Positions 51,980 through 63,581 of a stretch of 64,000 nucleotides of DNA are shown here, piece by piece. The DNA is from Dehalococcoidia bacterium (GTDB lineage: Bacteria; Chloroflexota; Dehalococcoidia; Lucifugimonadales; SHYT01): assembly GCA_009692665.1 (NCBI GenBank), contig SHYT01000003.1:62001-126000 (forward strand), in the 5' to 3' direction. Made by a program: the position numbers and the translations under genes. The notes under the pieces are model-generated. The model searched no databases. It worked only from the letters and a program-made list of their open reading frames with translations, and had not been told where the DNA came from. The first letter of the stretch is position 1. The number at the start of each line of letters is the position of its first letter.

Positions 51980-52281
51980 CGCTGCTGCACACGGAGCTCC
52001 TTAGCGCAGTCCTCTTCGTCATTGGCCTGTACGGTGTGCTGGCGCGTCGCAACGCAGTGCTGGTGCTCATGTCGGTAGAGCTGATGCTGAACGCGGTGAA
52101 CATTAACCTGATCGGATATGCCGCGTTCACCGACCCGGGCCGGGTGCTTGGCCAAGTGCTCGCCATCTTCGTCATCACGGTGGCCGCCGCGGAAGTGGGT
52201 CTCGCGTTGGCGATCATCCTGAGGCTCTATCGCAATCGGGGCACCGTAAACCTGAACGAAATCAACCTAATGAAATGGTAG
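51976..52281 (+). CDS. nuoK: NADH-quinone oxidoreductase subunit K
   Basis: LARRNAVLVLMSVELMLNAVNINLI. Confidence 0.96.
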   Translation: MTLLHTELLSAVLFVIGLYGVLARRNAVLVLMSVELMLNAVNINLIGYAAFTDPGRVLGQVLAIFVITVAAAEVGLALAIILRLYRNRGTVNLNEINLMKW

Positions 52282-52392
52282 GCGCTCATGCGCGCGCGGC
52301 TGTGGGAACATCGTCCATTCGGGTGCATATGAGGCGTCTCAGTGAAGTGAAATAGCTCGAATACGACAAGGCAATCGGTGGGGGGGTGAGGT

Positions 52393-52419
52393 GGTCAGTC
52401 TGAGGGGACTGGCCTTTTT
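52393..52419 (+). terminator. Intrinsic terminator-like hairpin inside nuo operon (nuoK-nuoL gap)
   Basis: GGTCAGTC-TGAGGG-GACTGGCC-TTTTT. Confidence 0.7.
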
Positions 52420-52447
52420 ACGGACTACATGGTAGCGAGGAACACTG

Positions 52448-54331
52448 GTGTTAGGGATGGAACAGGCCTGGCTGCAGCCCGCGATCTGCGCGGTGGCGTT
52501 TGTGGTGATCGCCCTGCCGGGTCGCGTGCTGCCGCGCAGCGGCGCGTGGCTGGGGCCGCTCGCTATCCTCTCCGCGTTCGTCATCTTCTGGTTCGTGCTA
52601 AGTGACCTGCTGAAGAACGGCCCCGCGACGTTTAGCTTCACGTGGCTTGAGGCCGGTGACGTCCGGATCATGTGGGGCATGATTCTGGATAACCTCTCGG
52701 TGTCGATGCTCGGCCTGGTGAGCTTTGTAGCCCTTGGCGTGCAGGTCTACTCATGGGCGTACATGTCGGGCGAGCCGCGGTTTGGCTGGTATTTCGCTGT
52801 CCATTCGCTCTTTGCCGCGTCCATGATGGTGCTGGTTCTGGCGGACAACCTGCTGTTCATGTACATCGCGTGGGAGCTGGTCGGGCTTTGCTCCTACCTG
52901 CTGATTGGCTTCTACTACGAGCGCCGCTCCGCTGCCGAGGCGGCGAAGAAGGCATTCGTCACGACCCGCATCGGCGACGTGGGGATGCTCATCGGCATCC
53001 TTTTGCTTTATAAGACAGTGGGTACGTTCGACATTTCTGGAATCATCCATGCCGCCCAACACGTTGGCGAGCCGGGTAATCCCCTTTCCTCGGTAATGCT
53101 AACGGTCTCCATGCTCCTCATCTTTGCGGGCGCGGTGGGCAAGTCGGCCCAGTTCCCGCTGCACGTCTGGCTGCCGGACGCCATGGAAGGCCCCACGCCG
53201 GTCAGCGCCCTCATCCACGCAGCGACGATGGTGGTGGCGGGCGTGTACTTGGTGGCGCGCATGTTCCCCGCCTTTGAGATGGCCCCCACCGCGATGACCG
53301 TGGTGGCAGTTATCGGGCTGATTACGGCGCTGCTTATGAGCTTCTTGGCCGTTGTCATGACGGACATCAAACGTGTGCTCGCCTACTCGACGGTGAGTCA
53401 CCTGGGCTTCATGATGCTGGCACTTGGCTCGTTTGGAGTGGGCGCGGCCATCTTCCACCTGTTCACACACGCCTTCGCCAAGGCGATGCTCTTCTTGAGC
53501 GCGGGCAGCGTCTCGCACGGCGTGCACGGCAAGCTGGACATGCGCGAGATGGGCGGGCTGCGCTCCAAGATGCCGGTTACGTTCGCGTGCATGGCCATCG
53601 GCGCACTGTCGCTGGCGGGGCTGTTCCCGCTGAGCGGCTTCTTCAGCAAGGACGCCGTTCTTGGCACAGTCTTGGCTGGGCGCGGGCCGGTGTTCTTTAT
53701 TCTCACATTGGTTGCAGCGTTCTTCAGCGCGTTCTACATGGCCCGCCTGGTGCTGGTGGTGTTCACCGGTCAGCCGCGCAGCCACGAGGCCGAGCACGCG
53801 CACGAGTCGCCGGTGCTGATGTTGATTCCGTTGGTTGCGTTAGCGCTGCTGACTATTGGCGCGACCGTCCTGGCCTTCCCAATCGCGGGCCACGCGAACT
53901 TTGGCCAGTTTATTTATCCGGCAGGTGAGGCCGAGCACTTCCAGTTGTGGCTTGCGGGCCTGTCCACGGTGACGGCCGGCGCCGGCCTGCTGATGGGCTG
54001 GCTCATCTACGGCACGCACGCCATCTCGCCGTCCTTCTTCCGTGACCGGTTCCCGGCCGTCCAACGCGTTCTGGAGCACAAGTACTACATCGACGACTTT
54101 TACCAGTGGGTCATCGACCACATCGTGCTCGGCGTCGGCGGCTTCGTGGCCCTCTTCGACCGGATCGTCATCAACGACGTGGGCATAAACGGGCCGGGCA
54201 GGTCGGTCGTTCAGACCGGGAACAAGCTGCGGTTGCACGTGACCGGACAGCTTCCGAACTACGCGATGGTCATGGTGTTGGGCGCCATTGTTATCGGCGT
54301 TATCTGGTGGCTCTTCGCGGTCAGGGCCTAG
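52448..54331 (+). CDS. nuoL: NADH-quinone oxidoreductase subunit L
   Basis: Proton_antipo family: LHVWLPDAMEGPTPVSALIHAATMVVAGVYL; nuo order. Confidence 0.96.
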   Translation: MLGMEQAWLQPAICAVAFVVIALPGRVLPRSGAWLGPLAILSAFVIFWFVLSDLLKNGPATFSFTWLEAGDVRIMWGMILDNLSVSMLGLVSFVALGVQVYSWAYMSGEPRFGWYFAVHSLFAASMMVLVLADNLLFMYIAWELVGLCSYLLIGFYYERRSAAEAAKKAFVTTRIGDVGMLIGILLLYKTVGTFDISGIIHAAQHVGEPGNPLSSVMLTVSMLLIFAGAVGKSAQFPLHVWLPDAMEGPTPVSALIHAATMVVAGVYLVARMFPAFEMAPTAMTVVAVIGLITALLMSFLAVVMTDIKRVLAYSTVSHLGFMMLALGSFGVGAAIFHLFTHAFAKAMLFLSAGSVSHGVHGKLDMREMGGLRSKMPVTFACMAIGALSLAGLFPLSGFFSKDAVLGTVLAGRGPVFFILTLVAAFFSAFYMARLVLVVFTGQPRSHEAEHAHESPVLMLIPLVALALLTIGATVLAFPIAGHANFGQFIYPAGEAEHFQLWLAGLSTVTAGAGLLMGWLIYGTHAISPSFFRDRFPAVQRVLEHKYYIDDFYQWVIDHIVLGVGGFVALFDRIVINDVGINGPGRSVVQTGNKLRLHVTGQLPNYAMVMVLGAIVIGVIWWLFAVRA

Positions 54332-54344
54332 GTCAAGAGGATAG

Positions 54345-55856
54345 ATGGAAACGCTCGGCGAATACATCCTGCTCATTCTGACGGCACTTCCGTTCGTCGG
54401 AGCGCTCGCGCTGATCTTGTTCCCGACTAACCGGCCCAAGGCGGTTGCGCCGCTTGTTCTGGTCATCACCAGCATTACTCTGGTGTTGAGCGTGTATGTC
54501 TTCGTTGCCTACGACCGCGTTGCGGGCGGCTACCAGTTCATAGAGCGCTACGAATGGCTCCCGCAGATCGGCGCGTCACTGCACCTTGGCATCGACGGCA
54601 TTGCGGCGGCGATGATGCTGCTGAACGGCGTGGTGGCATTCACCGGCACGCTCGTGTCGTGGAAGCTCGTGACCCGTCCCAAGGACTTTTTCATCTTGTT
54701 CCTCCTGCTGGTGTCCGGCGTGTACGGCACCTTCGCCTCGCTGGACCTGCTGTTTTTCTTCTTCTTCTACGAACTCGCCGTGCTGCCCATGTACCTGCTC
54801 ATAGGCGTGTGGGGCAGCACCACCGACTTCAAGACGTTCTTCCGGCCGAAAGAGTACGGCGCGTTGAAGCTGACGCTTATGCTGGTGGCAGGCAGCGTGC
54901 TGGTGTGGATCGCGCTGCTAGCCATGTGGCAGCAGGGCAGCGATTCTATTGGCAGGCTGACGTTCAACTTCTTCGATCTGCGCGAGGTCGCGTTCCCACC
55001 CACATTCCAAAAGATATTCTTCCCGTTCCTGTTTGTAGGCTTTGGCGTGCTGGCGGGTCTCTGGCCTTTCCACACCTGGTCGCCGGACGGCCACGTGGCG
55101 GCACCGACGTCTGTGAGCATGCTGCACGCGGGCGTGCTGATGAAGCTGGGCGCGTTCGGTATCCTGCGCGTGGGCATGGAGCTGCTGCCGGAAGGCGCGC
55201 GGTCCTGGGGGCCGGTAATGATCGGGCTCGGCTCCGTCAACGTCATCTACGGCGCCGTCTCAGCGTTGGCGCAGAAGGACCTCAAATACGTTGTCGGCTA
55301 CTCCAGCGTCAGCCACATGGGCTACGTCATCATGGGCCTGGGGACGCTCGACCAGATCGGCATAAACGGCGCGGTGATGCAGATGTTCTCCCATGGCATC
55401 ATGACCGCTCTCTTTTTCTGCATGGTAGGCGTCATCTACGAGCGCGCGCACCTTCGCGACATCACCGTGCTGGAGGGTCTGTCCAAACGGATGGGCTTCG
55501 CGGCTGCGTTTCTCACGATTGCCGGTCTGGCGTCGCTTGGCCTGCCCGGACTCAGCGGCTTTGCCGCCGAGCTGGTGGTGTTCATCGGCATCTTCCGCAC
55601 GTATCCAATCCTGGGCGTGCTCGCCGTAATTGGCGCAGCGTTGACCGCCGTGTACATCCTACGCCTGCTCGGCAAGGTCTTCTTTGGCCCTGTGAGCGAG
55701 CGCTGGGCGCACCTGACCGACGCTTCGAAGCTGGACATCGCAGCCGCGAGCATTCTGGTGGGCATGCTAGTGTTATGGGGACTCTACCCGCTTTACATCT
55801 ACCGCATCATTGACAGTGGTGTGCTGCCCATTGCCAAACGCCTGGTAGGTGGATAA
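54345..55856 (+). CDS. nuoM: NADH-quinone oxidoreductase subunit M
   Basis: FHTWSPDGHVAAPTSVSMLHAGVLMKLGAFGILR; nuo order. Confidence 0.96.
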   Translation: METLGEYILLILTALPFVGALALILFPTNRPKAVAPLVLVITSITLVLSVYVFVAYDRVAGGYQFIERYEWLPQIGASLHLGIDGIAAAMMLLNGVVAFTGTLVSWKLVTRPKDFFILFLLLVSGVYGTFASLDLLFFFFFYELAVLPMYLLIGVWGSTTDFKTFFRPKEYGALKLTLMLVAGSVLVWIALLAMWQQGSDSIGRLTFNFFDLREVAFPPTFQKIFFPFLFVGFGVLAGLWPFHTWSPDGHVAAPTSVSMLHAGVLMKLGAFGILRVGMELLPEGARSWGPVMIGLGSVNVIYGAVSALAQKDLKYVVGYSSVSHMGYVIMGLGTLDQIGINGAVMQMFSHGIMTALFFCMVGVIYERAHLRDITVLEGLSKRMGFAAAFLTIAGLASLGLPGLSGFAAELVVFIGIFRTYPILGVLAVIGAALTAVYILRLLGKVFFGPVSERWAHLTDASKLDIAAASILVGMLVLWGLYPLYIYRIIDSGVLPIAKRLVGG

Positions 55857-57317
55857 ATGCCAGTGGTAAACCTGTCGCTTCTATTGCCTGAGTTCCTGGT
55901 GGCGGCGCTCGCGTTCGCGGTGTTCGCCGCCGACCTGTTCATGCGGCCCAGGCAGCGGAACGTGCTGTCGGTCGTTTCGGCCGTCGGCCTCGTCGCCATC
56001 GGCGTCTTCACATACTGGTTCCTCCAAGGCAAGAGCGAGAGCCTGTACAACGGCGTCTTGAAGATTGATAACTACAGCCTCTTCTTCAAAGTCTTTTTTC
56101 TAGCGATGGGTGTAATGATCGTCATCGCGTCCGCATCCTTTGTGAAGCAGTACCTCTCGCACCCCGGCGAGTATTACGGCATCCTGCTCTTTTCCGTGGT
56201 GGGCATGATGCTCATGTCCGGCGCGGGTGAACTCCTCACGGCCTACATCTCGCTGGAGTTGCTCAGCTTCAGCCTGTACATCATGGCCTCATACGCTCGC
56301 GATAACCCCAAGTCCAACGAGGCGGGCATCAAGTACGTGCTGCTCGGCGCGCTGTCGTCCGCCATTCTGCTGTACGGCATCAGCATGATCTACGGCGCAA
56401 CGGGGACGACGACGTTCTCCGACATTGCGGCGGCGCTGCGCAATCTTGATGCAGTCAACCCGCGTTTGCTCATCGGCATGGCTCTTGTGTTGGCGGGACT
56501 GGGGTTCAAGCTGGCCGCGGTGCCGTTCCATATGTGGGCACCAGACGTGTACGAAGGCGCGCCGCTGCCAGTGACAGCGTACATCGCCATCGGCTCCAAG
56601 GTGGCGGCTTTCGCACTCATGCTGCGCCTCTTCGGCGAAGCCTTTCTCCCTGCCATTGACCAGTGGCGCATGCTCGTCGCCATTCTGGCCGCGCTCACCA
56701 TGAGCGTCGGTAACCTGGTGGCGCTGGCGCAGACCAACATGAAGCGGTTGCTGGCGTATTCAAGCATCGCGCACGTGGGCTATCTGCTCATAGGCATTGC
56801 GGCCCTCTCGCCAATGGCGTCCACCGGCCTCATGTTCTATCTGGTCGGCTACTCCGCCACCAACATGCTGCTGTTCGCCGCGGTCATCGCGTTCTACAAC
56901 AAGGAGCCACGTGACGACATCAGCGCGCTGGCGGGTCTCGCGGACCGCTCTCCCTTCCTAGCTGGAGCCATGGCCGCCGCCCTCTTCTCGCTGTCCGGCC
57001 TGCCATTCTTTGCGGGGTTCATTGTGAAATTCTACCTATTCAGCGCGGCAACACATGAGGGGCTGCTCTGGCTGGCGGGGCTCGCCATCTTTAATAGTCT
57101 TGTCTCGCTCTACTACTACCTCATGATTATTAAACAGATGTACATCAACCAGTCGCCGGACAAAACGCCTATCCGGGTATCGGGCGGCATGGCTGCGCTT
57201 GTCATTGCGCTGGTCATCGCCGTATTCGTGATTGGCCTCTATCCCGCCCCATTCGTCGATGTGATTGAAAGTGCCACCCGCACCATCTTCCCAGCAACGA
57301 TGATGGCATCCTACTAG
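55857..57317 (+). CDS. nuoN: NADH-quinone oxidoreductase subunit N
   Basis: FHMWAPDVYEGAPLPVTAYIAIGSKVAAFALMLR; nuo order. Confidence 0.96.
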   Translation: MPVVNLSLLLPEFLVAALAFAVFAADLFMRPRQRNVLSVVSAVGLVAIGVFTYWFLQGKSESLYNGVLKIDNYSLFFKVFFLAMGVMIVIASASFVKQYLSHPGEYYGILLFSVVGMMLMSGAGELLTAYISLELLSFSLYIMASYARDNPKSNEAGIKYVLLGALSSAILLYGISMIYGATGTTTFSDIAAALRNLDAVNPRLLIGMALVLAGLGFKLAAVPFHMWAPDVYEGAPLPVTAYIAIGSKVAAFALMLRLFGEAFLPAIDQWRMLVAILAALTMSVGNLVALAQTNMKRLLAYSSIAHVGYLLIGIAALSPMASTGLMFYLVGYSATNMLLFAAVIAFYNKEPRDDISALAGLADRSPFLAGAMAAALFSLSGLPFFAGFIVKFYLFSAATHEGLLWLAGLAIFNSLVSLYYYLMIIKQMYINQSPDKTPIRVSGGMAALVIALVIAVFVIGLYPAPFVDVIESATRTIFPATMMASY

Positions 57318-57386
57318 GCGACTGCGGTTTCAGCACCTCTGCCTTGCGTAGCCCATTGGGCCTCGTCGAAGGGATGTCTTCGTCGG

Positions 57387-58308
57387 CTACCGGTCTTGCG
57401 GAACATTTGAATCGTGCGCATTGTGATGGCCCTCCACGCACGCCTCACCATTCGGGCCTTCCAGTTGGATAGTGACGTGAGAAATGCCAAGCTCTCCGGT
57501 TGCAATATTCCTCAGGAGTTGGAGCACCTAGGCCGGGTGCAACATGCCGTTTTGGTTGGTCGTGACGTGTGCGCTCAGGACTTCGTATCCAGGTGAAATG
57601 GTCCACACGTGGATGTCATGGACAGCGCTGACACCGTCAACCTGCTCCAGCCGCTGGCAGAGAACGCCTGTGCGGGGTGCCTTCCATAAGTACGTGTGTC
57701 ACTCTCCACAAAAGGCGCGTGGAGCTTACCAGGATAAGACACGCGGTGATTGCACCAAAAATTGGGTCAGCAACGGACCAGCCAAACAGAATGGTAAGAC
57801 CGCCCGCCACAACGACTCCGATAGAACCGAGCAGGTCTCCAATGACGTGGAGGAAAGCACCTTCTACGTTGACATTGCGGCCGGCAGACCGTTTTAAAAT
57901 CAGGGCGACAGGGGCGTTCACAACGAGTCCGGCAAGGCCTATGACGACCATGAGTGGAGCTTGAGGTTGGATCGGCGCTAGGAAACGACGGTACGCCTCA
58001 AAGAAAATCCAGCCGGCGATAATCCACAGACTGACTGCATTGAGCAGGGCTGCCAGAACTTCAGCCCGTTGGAAGCCGAATGTGCGGCCAGCCGACGCCG
58101 GGCGCGTGGCTACCCATATTGCAAGCAGCGCGAGCAAAAGCGAAGCGGCGTCCGTGACCATATGGCCTGCATCCGCTAGCAGGGACAGGCTGTTGGCGCG
58201 AAGTCCCCCAACGACTTCAACCACCATGTAACAGGCCGTGAGAGCCAACGCGAACATGAGGCTGTTACGGCTAGCCTGGTAGGAATCATGCTGGTATTTT
58301 TCGTTCAT
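57387..58308 (-). pseudogene. CDF-family cation efflux transporter, broken by frameshift/deletion and an in-frame TAG
   Basis: Intact TM domain (57637-58308); other frame continues LEQVDGVSAVHDIHVWTISPGYEVLSAHV...HPA*VLQLLRNIATGELGISHVTIQLEG. Confidence 0.88.
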
Positions 58309-58599
58309 TTCTCAGTCAATCGGGTGCGTGCATCGCGTGCGTGAAAGGGCAGTAAAGCGGTCACTACCTCAATTTCATCTTAGGTTGCTAGGTTAGGAGG
58401 GTCAAGAAATAGCGGGCAACCCTAGAAAACTGGCTTGACATAGCCCGAATTCCGCTTTTACAATCTTAGGCAAGCATAGTCATGGTACCAACACTCTATT
58501 TCCAGGCGGCTATGCAGGCCACATGAGTTATCAATCCCTCTTGAACTCCACTCCGTTGTCATGGCATACGCCCGAATACCATTGGTTAGGGTAGTGTAG

Positions 58600-60282
<1,683 letters not shown>

Positions 60283-60320
60283 GGGCTTGAACTAAAAGGC
60301 CCTAGTTGAAAAATTCCTAC

Positions 60321-60378
60321 CCCTTCTCCCACAGAGCCTGTCCTGAGCAGAGCGTAGTGGAGTCGAAGGAAGAAGGGT
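60321..60378. repeat. Short dispersed-repeat-like element
   Basis: CCCCTTCTcccacaGAGCCTGTCCTGAGCAGAGCGTAGTGGAGTCGAAGGAAGAAGGG. Confidence 0.5.
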
Positions 60379-60462
60379 GCAGAAAAAGATGAGGTATCGC
60401 TGAATGTATATGCGCCAACCAAATGCACGAACAACGAAATCCTGCTATACTAGGAGGCACCA

Positions 60463-61128
60463 ATGAGACTCTTCCTCGATACCGCTAACGTCGAGGAAAT
60501 TCGTGAGGCTGCCGCCCTCGGCGTTATCAGCGGCATTACAACAAACCCCTCACTAGCTGCCAAAGAGCGCATCGGCGATTTGGAGTCCTATAAAGCAGCC
60601 ATCCTCACTATTACAAAACTCATAGACGGCCCCATCTCCGTGGAAGTAACCGCCTTGGACACCGCCGGCATGGTGCATCAGGCGGAAGACATCGCAACGT
60701 GGCACCCCAACGTGGTGGTCAAGTTGCCCAGCACCGTAGACGGCTTCAAGGCCATGGCCGTCATGCGCAAGAGGCACATCCCGGTCAACCAGACCCTGTG
60801 CTTCTCCGTGAACCAGGCTATCCTCGGCGCCGAGCTTGGCGTCAAATACGTCAGTCCATTCATAGGCCGGTTTGACGATGAGGGGCAGGACGGGATGGAA
60901 GTGGTAAAAGACATCGTAGAGGTCTACAGGACACAAAAGGTGCGTACCCAAGTACTGGCAGCAAGCATCCGCCATCCGCTGCACGTCGTGCAAGCGGCCA
61001 AAGTCGGCGCGGACGTCGCCACCCTCCCCTTCAAAATCCTCATGCAAATGACCCAACACTCCCTGACAGACGTCGGCATGGCCAAGTTCACGCAAGACTG
61101 GAAAAACGCGACAGGAGGGAGGCGGTAG
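60463..61128 (+). CDS. Fructose-6-phosphate aldolase/transaldolase-like
   Basis: MRLFLDTANVEEIREAAALGVISGITTNPSL; 221 aa small transaldolase. Confidence 0.94.
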   Translation: MRLFLDTANVEEIREAAALGVISGITTNPSLAAKERIGDLESYKAAILTITKLIDGPISVEVTALDTAGMVHQAEDIATWHPNVVVKLPSTVDGFKAMAVMRKRHIPVNQTLCFSVNQAILGAELGVKYVSPFIGRFDDEGQDGMEVVKDIVEVYRTQKVRTQVLAASIRHPLHVVQAAKVGADVATLPFKILMQMTQHSLTDVGMAKFTQDWKNATGGRR

Positions 61129-61296
61129 GATATGTTCCTCCCTTCCTTACCCGCGCAGCGCACCATAAGGCCGCCCATGTGCCCTTAAAGCACCGCCTGT
61201 AAAGCGCCACACGCCAAATCGACAGTCCAAACCAACCCACGCCGCACCATTCCAATGCCACAACAGGCACTCGGCACAACAGAAGAGGAGAACCCC

Positions 61297-62580
61297 ATGA
61301 ACCTAGCAGAACTAGAAACAAAGACCAAAGAAGAATTGATAGAAATGGCCCAGTCCCTGGGCCTTGAGAACGGGGCCGGCGCGGGCGCGGTCAAGCGCGA
61401 GGACTTGGTCTACCAACTCCTCGAAGCCGAAGCCAAGCAGCAAGGGCTCGTCCTTTCCACCGGCATCCTGGAGCTTGCGCAGGAAGGCTATGGGTTCCTC
61501 CGCGCCAACATGCCCAAGAACGGCCCGGGCGACGTCTACGTCTCCCAGTCCCAAATCCGCCGATTCGGCCTCCGCACCGGCGACCAGGTCACCGGTCAGG
61601 TGCGACCGCCCAAGGAAGGGGAGCGCTACTTCGGCCTCATTCGCGTCGAAGCCATCAACGGCATTGACGCCGAGCAGGCCCGCAACCGCCCCAACTTTGA
61701 TAACCTCACCCCCATCTACCCAACGCGCCACCTGAAGCTTGAGACCAATCCCGGCAACCTGGCCCAGCGGATGATTGACGTCATCGCGCCCATCGGCGCA
61801 GGCCAGCGCGGCATGATCGTATCGCCGCCAAAAGCCGGCAAGACCACCCTGCTTAAGAACATCGCCGCCGGCATCAGCCAGAACCACCCGGACGTGCAGC
61901 TCATGGTCGTGCTCGCCGGTGAGCGCCCTGAAGAAGTCACCGACATCAAACGCTCCATCAAAGGCGAAGTCTACAGCTCCACCTTTGACGAGCCTGTCGA
62001 AGACCACTGCCGCATCGCCGAGCTCTCGCTGGAGCGCGCCAAGCGTCTCGTCGAAAGCGGCAAGCACGTGGTCCTGCTGCTCGATAGCCTGACCCGCCTC
62101 GTCCGCGCCTACAACCTGGCGCTGCCGTCCACGGGCCGCACGCTCTCCGGCGGCGTTGACCCCGCCGCACTCTATCCGCCCAAGCGCTTCTTCGGTGCCG
62201 CCCGCAACACGGAAGAAGGCGGCAGCCTCACCATCATCGCCTCCTGCCTTATCGACACCGGCAGCCGCATGGACGAAGTCATCTATGAAGAGTTCAAGGG
62301 CACCGGCAACTGCGAAATCCATCTTGACCGCCGCCTGGCTGAGAAGCGCGTCTTCCCAGCCCTGGACATCCAGCGTAGCGGCACCCGCCGTGAAGACCTC
62401 ATCCTGACCGAGTTGCAGATGAAGCAGGTCGTGCTGCTCCGCCGCATGAGCTCCCTGCTCACCAGCGGCCAGAACGCCCTCGACCCCACAGAAGCCACCG
62501 AGAAAATCCTGGACCGCCTCTCCCGCACCAAGTCCAACGAAGACTTCCTTAAAAACCTCACCCGCGCCGGCAGCGACTAA
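61297..62580 (+). CDS. rho: Transcription termination factor Rho
   Basis: [53 protein letters not shown]. Confidence 0.98.
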   Translation: MNLAELETKTKEELIEMAQSLGLENGAGAGAVKREDLVYQLLEAEAKQQGLVLSTGILELAQEGYGFLRANMPKNGPGDVYVSQSQIRRFGLRTGDQVTGQVRPPKEGERYFGLIRVEAINGIDAEQARNRPNFDNLTPIYPTRHLKLETNPGNLAQRMIDVIAPIGAGQRGMIVSPPKAGKTTLLKNIAAGISQNHPDVQLMVVLAGERPEEVTDIKRSIKGEVYSSTFDEPVEDHCRIAELSLERAKRLVESGKHVVLLLDSLTRLVRAYNLALPSTGRTLSGGVDPAALYPPKRFFGAARNTEEGGSLTIIASCLIDTGSRMDEVIYEEFKGTGNCEIHLDRRLAEKRVFPALDIQRSGTRREDLILTELQMKQVVLLRRMSSLLTSGQNALDPTEATEKILDRLSRTKSNEDFLKNLTRAGSD

Positions 62581-62607
62581 CACCGTCCTGCCTCAACCGA
62601 CACGAGA

Positions 62608-62638
62608 AGAGGGGAGCCAGTTGGCTCCCCTCTTTTTA
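62608..62638 (+). terminator. Intrinsic terminator after rho
   Basis: AGAGGGGAGCCAGTTGGCTCCCCTCTTTTTA. Confidence 0.92.
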
Positions 62639-62662
62639 TTTGTAGGTTCACACCGTCGCGCT

Positions 62663-63355
62663 TTAACTCCTCGTCTTTTGCCAGCAACTACGGCACAGGG
62701 GCTTCTTGTACGATGTCTCAGCGTGGTTCCCGCAGATGTGGCAACACTTCTCCGGATAGTCGGGGTTCTGGTATTCAGCCCAAGAGTCATAGCAAGGATC
62801 ACAGAGGGGCTTCGACGGCCCTAGGAAAAGAGAGCGCTGGCATCGAATACAAAATCCGGTGTTGGATGTTCGCGCCTTTCTGTCTTCGATAGATTGGTCA
62901 ATTTGTGCCTTTGATACATCGATGAATGTGGCACTCTTGAACAACTGTCGGTTGACGTACTCGCGAACCTCTTCAGCATCCCGAGGATTGGTAACAAGAT
63001 AGGCAATTTCCCAAGAGTTATCGGCTGATGACTCGTACAAGTTCATAGAACTTAGGAGGGTGTTCTTTTCACTGAAATATATTTTGGCGTGGAGATCCTG
63101 GAGAACGTATAGTTTGGCTCCGTTCGCTACCAACCAACGAAGACAATCAAAGTCCGGATTGTCCTGATTCTCACGGACCAAGACTCAAACTTCTACGCCC
63201 CTCTGGACAGCTAACGTGAGTGACTTCTCTACATGTCCCAATAGTTTCATGTAAGGGGCAATAAGTACAATGTGGCGCTCCGCCTCATTGAGAAGGGAAA
63301 GCAGTTGGGCCGCAACCTCACTATTTACAAAAACCGCTTTCTCCAAATCTACCAC
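62663..63355 (-). pseudogene. PLD-like domain protein with C-terminal zinc ribbons, interrupted by in-frame TGA (63185-63187)
   Basis: VVDLEKAVFVNSEVAAQLLSLLNEAERHIVLIAPYMKLLGHVEKSLTLAVQRGVEV*VLVRENQDNPDFDCLRWLVANGAKLYVLQDLHAKIYFSEKNTLLSSMNLYESS...CIRCQ..C..C..CCHICG. Confidence 0.78.
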
Positions 63356-63581
63356 CTTTAGCTTCTAGGACTGCTGCAATGCCCCCCTAGTCAGTCAACA
63401 TCCTGCGTCTCTACTTGTCGTCGCGCAAACGCGGGAGCATCCTCATGTCCGGGGACGGATCACTGCCCGTCTCTCTGCAGGCTTAATCGTTATCACCGCC
63501 ACGGGGCTGCGACGCATCACCTGCTCCGCAGGAACCAGTCGTACGGCACCCTCACCCTCTGGTGGGTTCTAGGCCACTGCC

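Noticed and set aside
54554-55813. 419-aa plus-strand ORF
   Set aside because: Out-of-frame shadow of nuoM with Arg/His/Ala-rich composition
61312-62583. 423-aa minus-strand ORF
   Set aside because: Antisense of rho; composition typical of high-GC shadow ORFs
63380-63580. Possible coding remnant between the PLD-like gene and fabF
   Set aside because: Short coding-like stretches in several frames but no recognisable family
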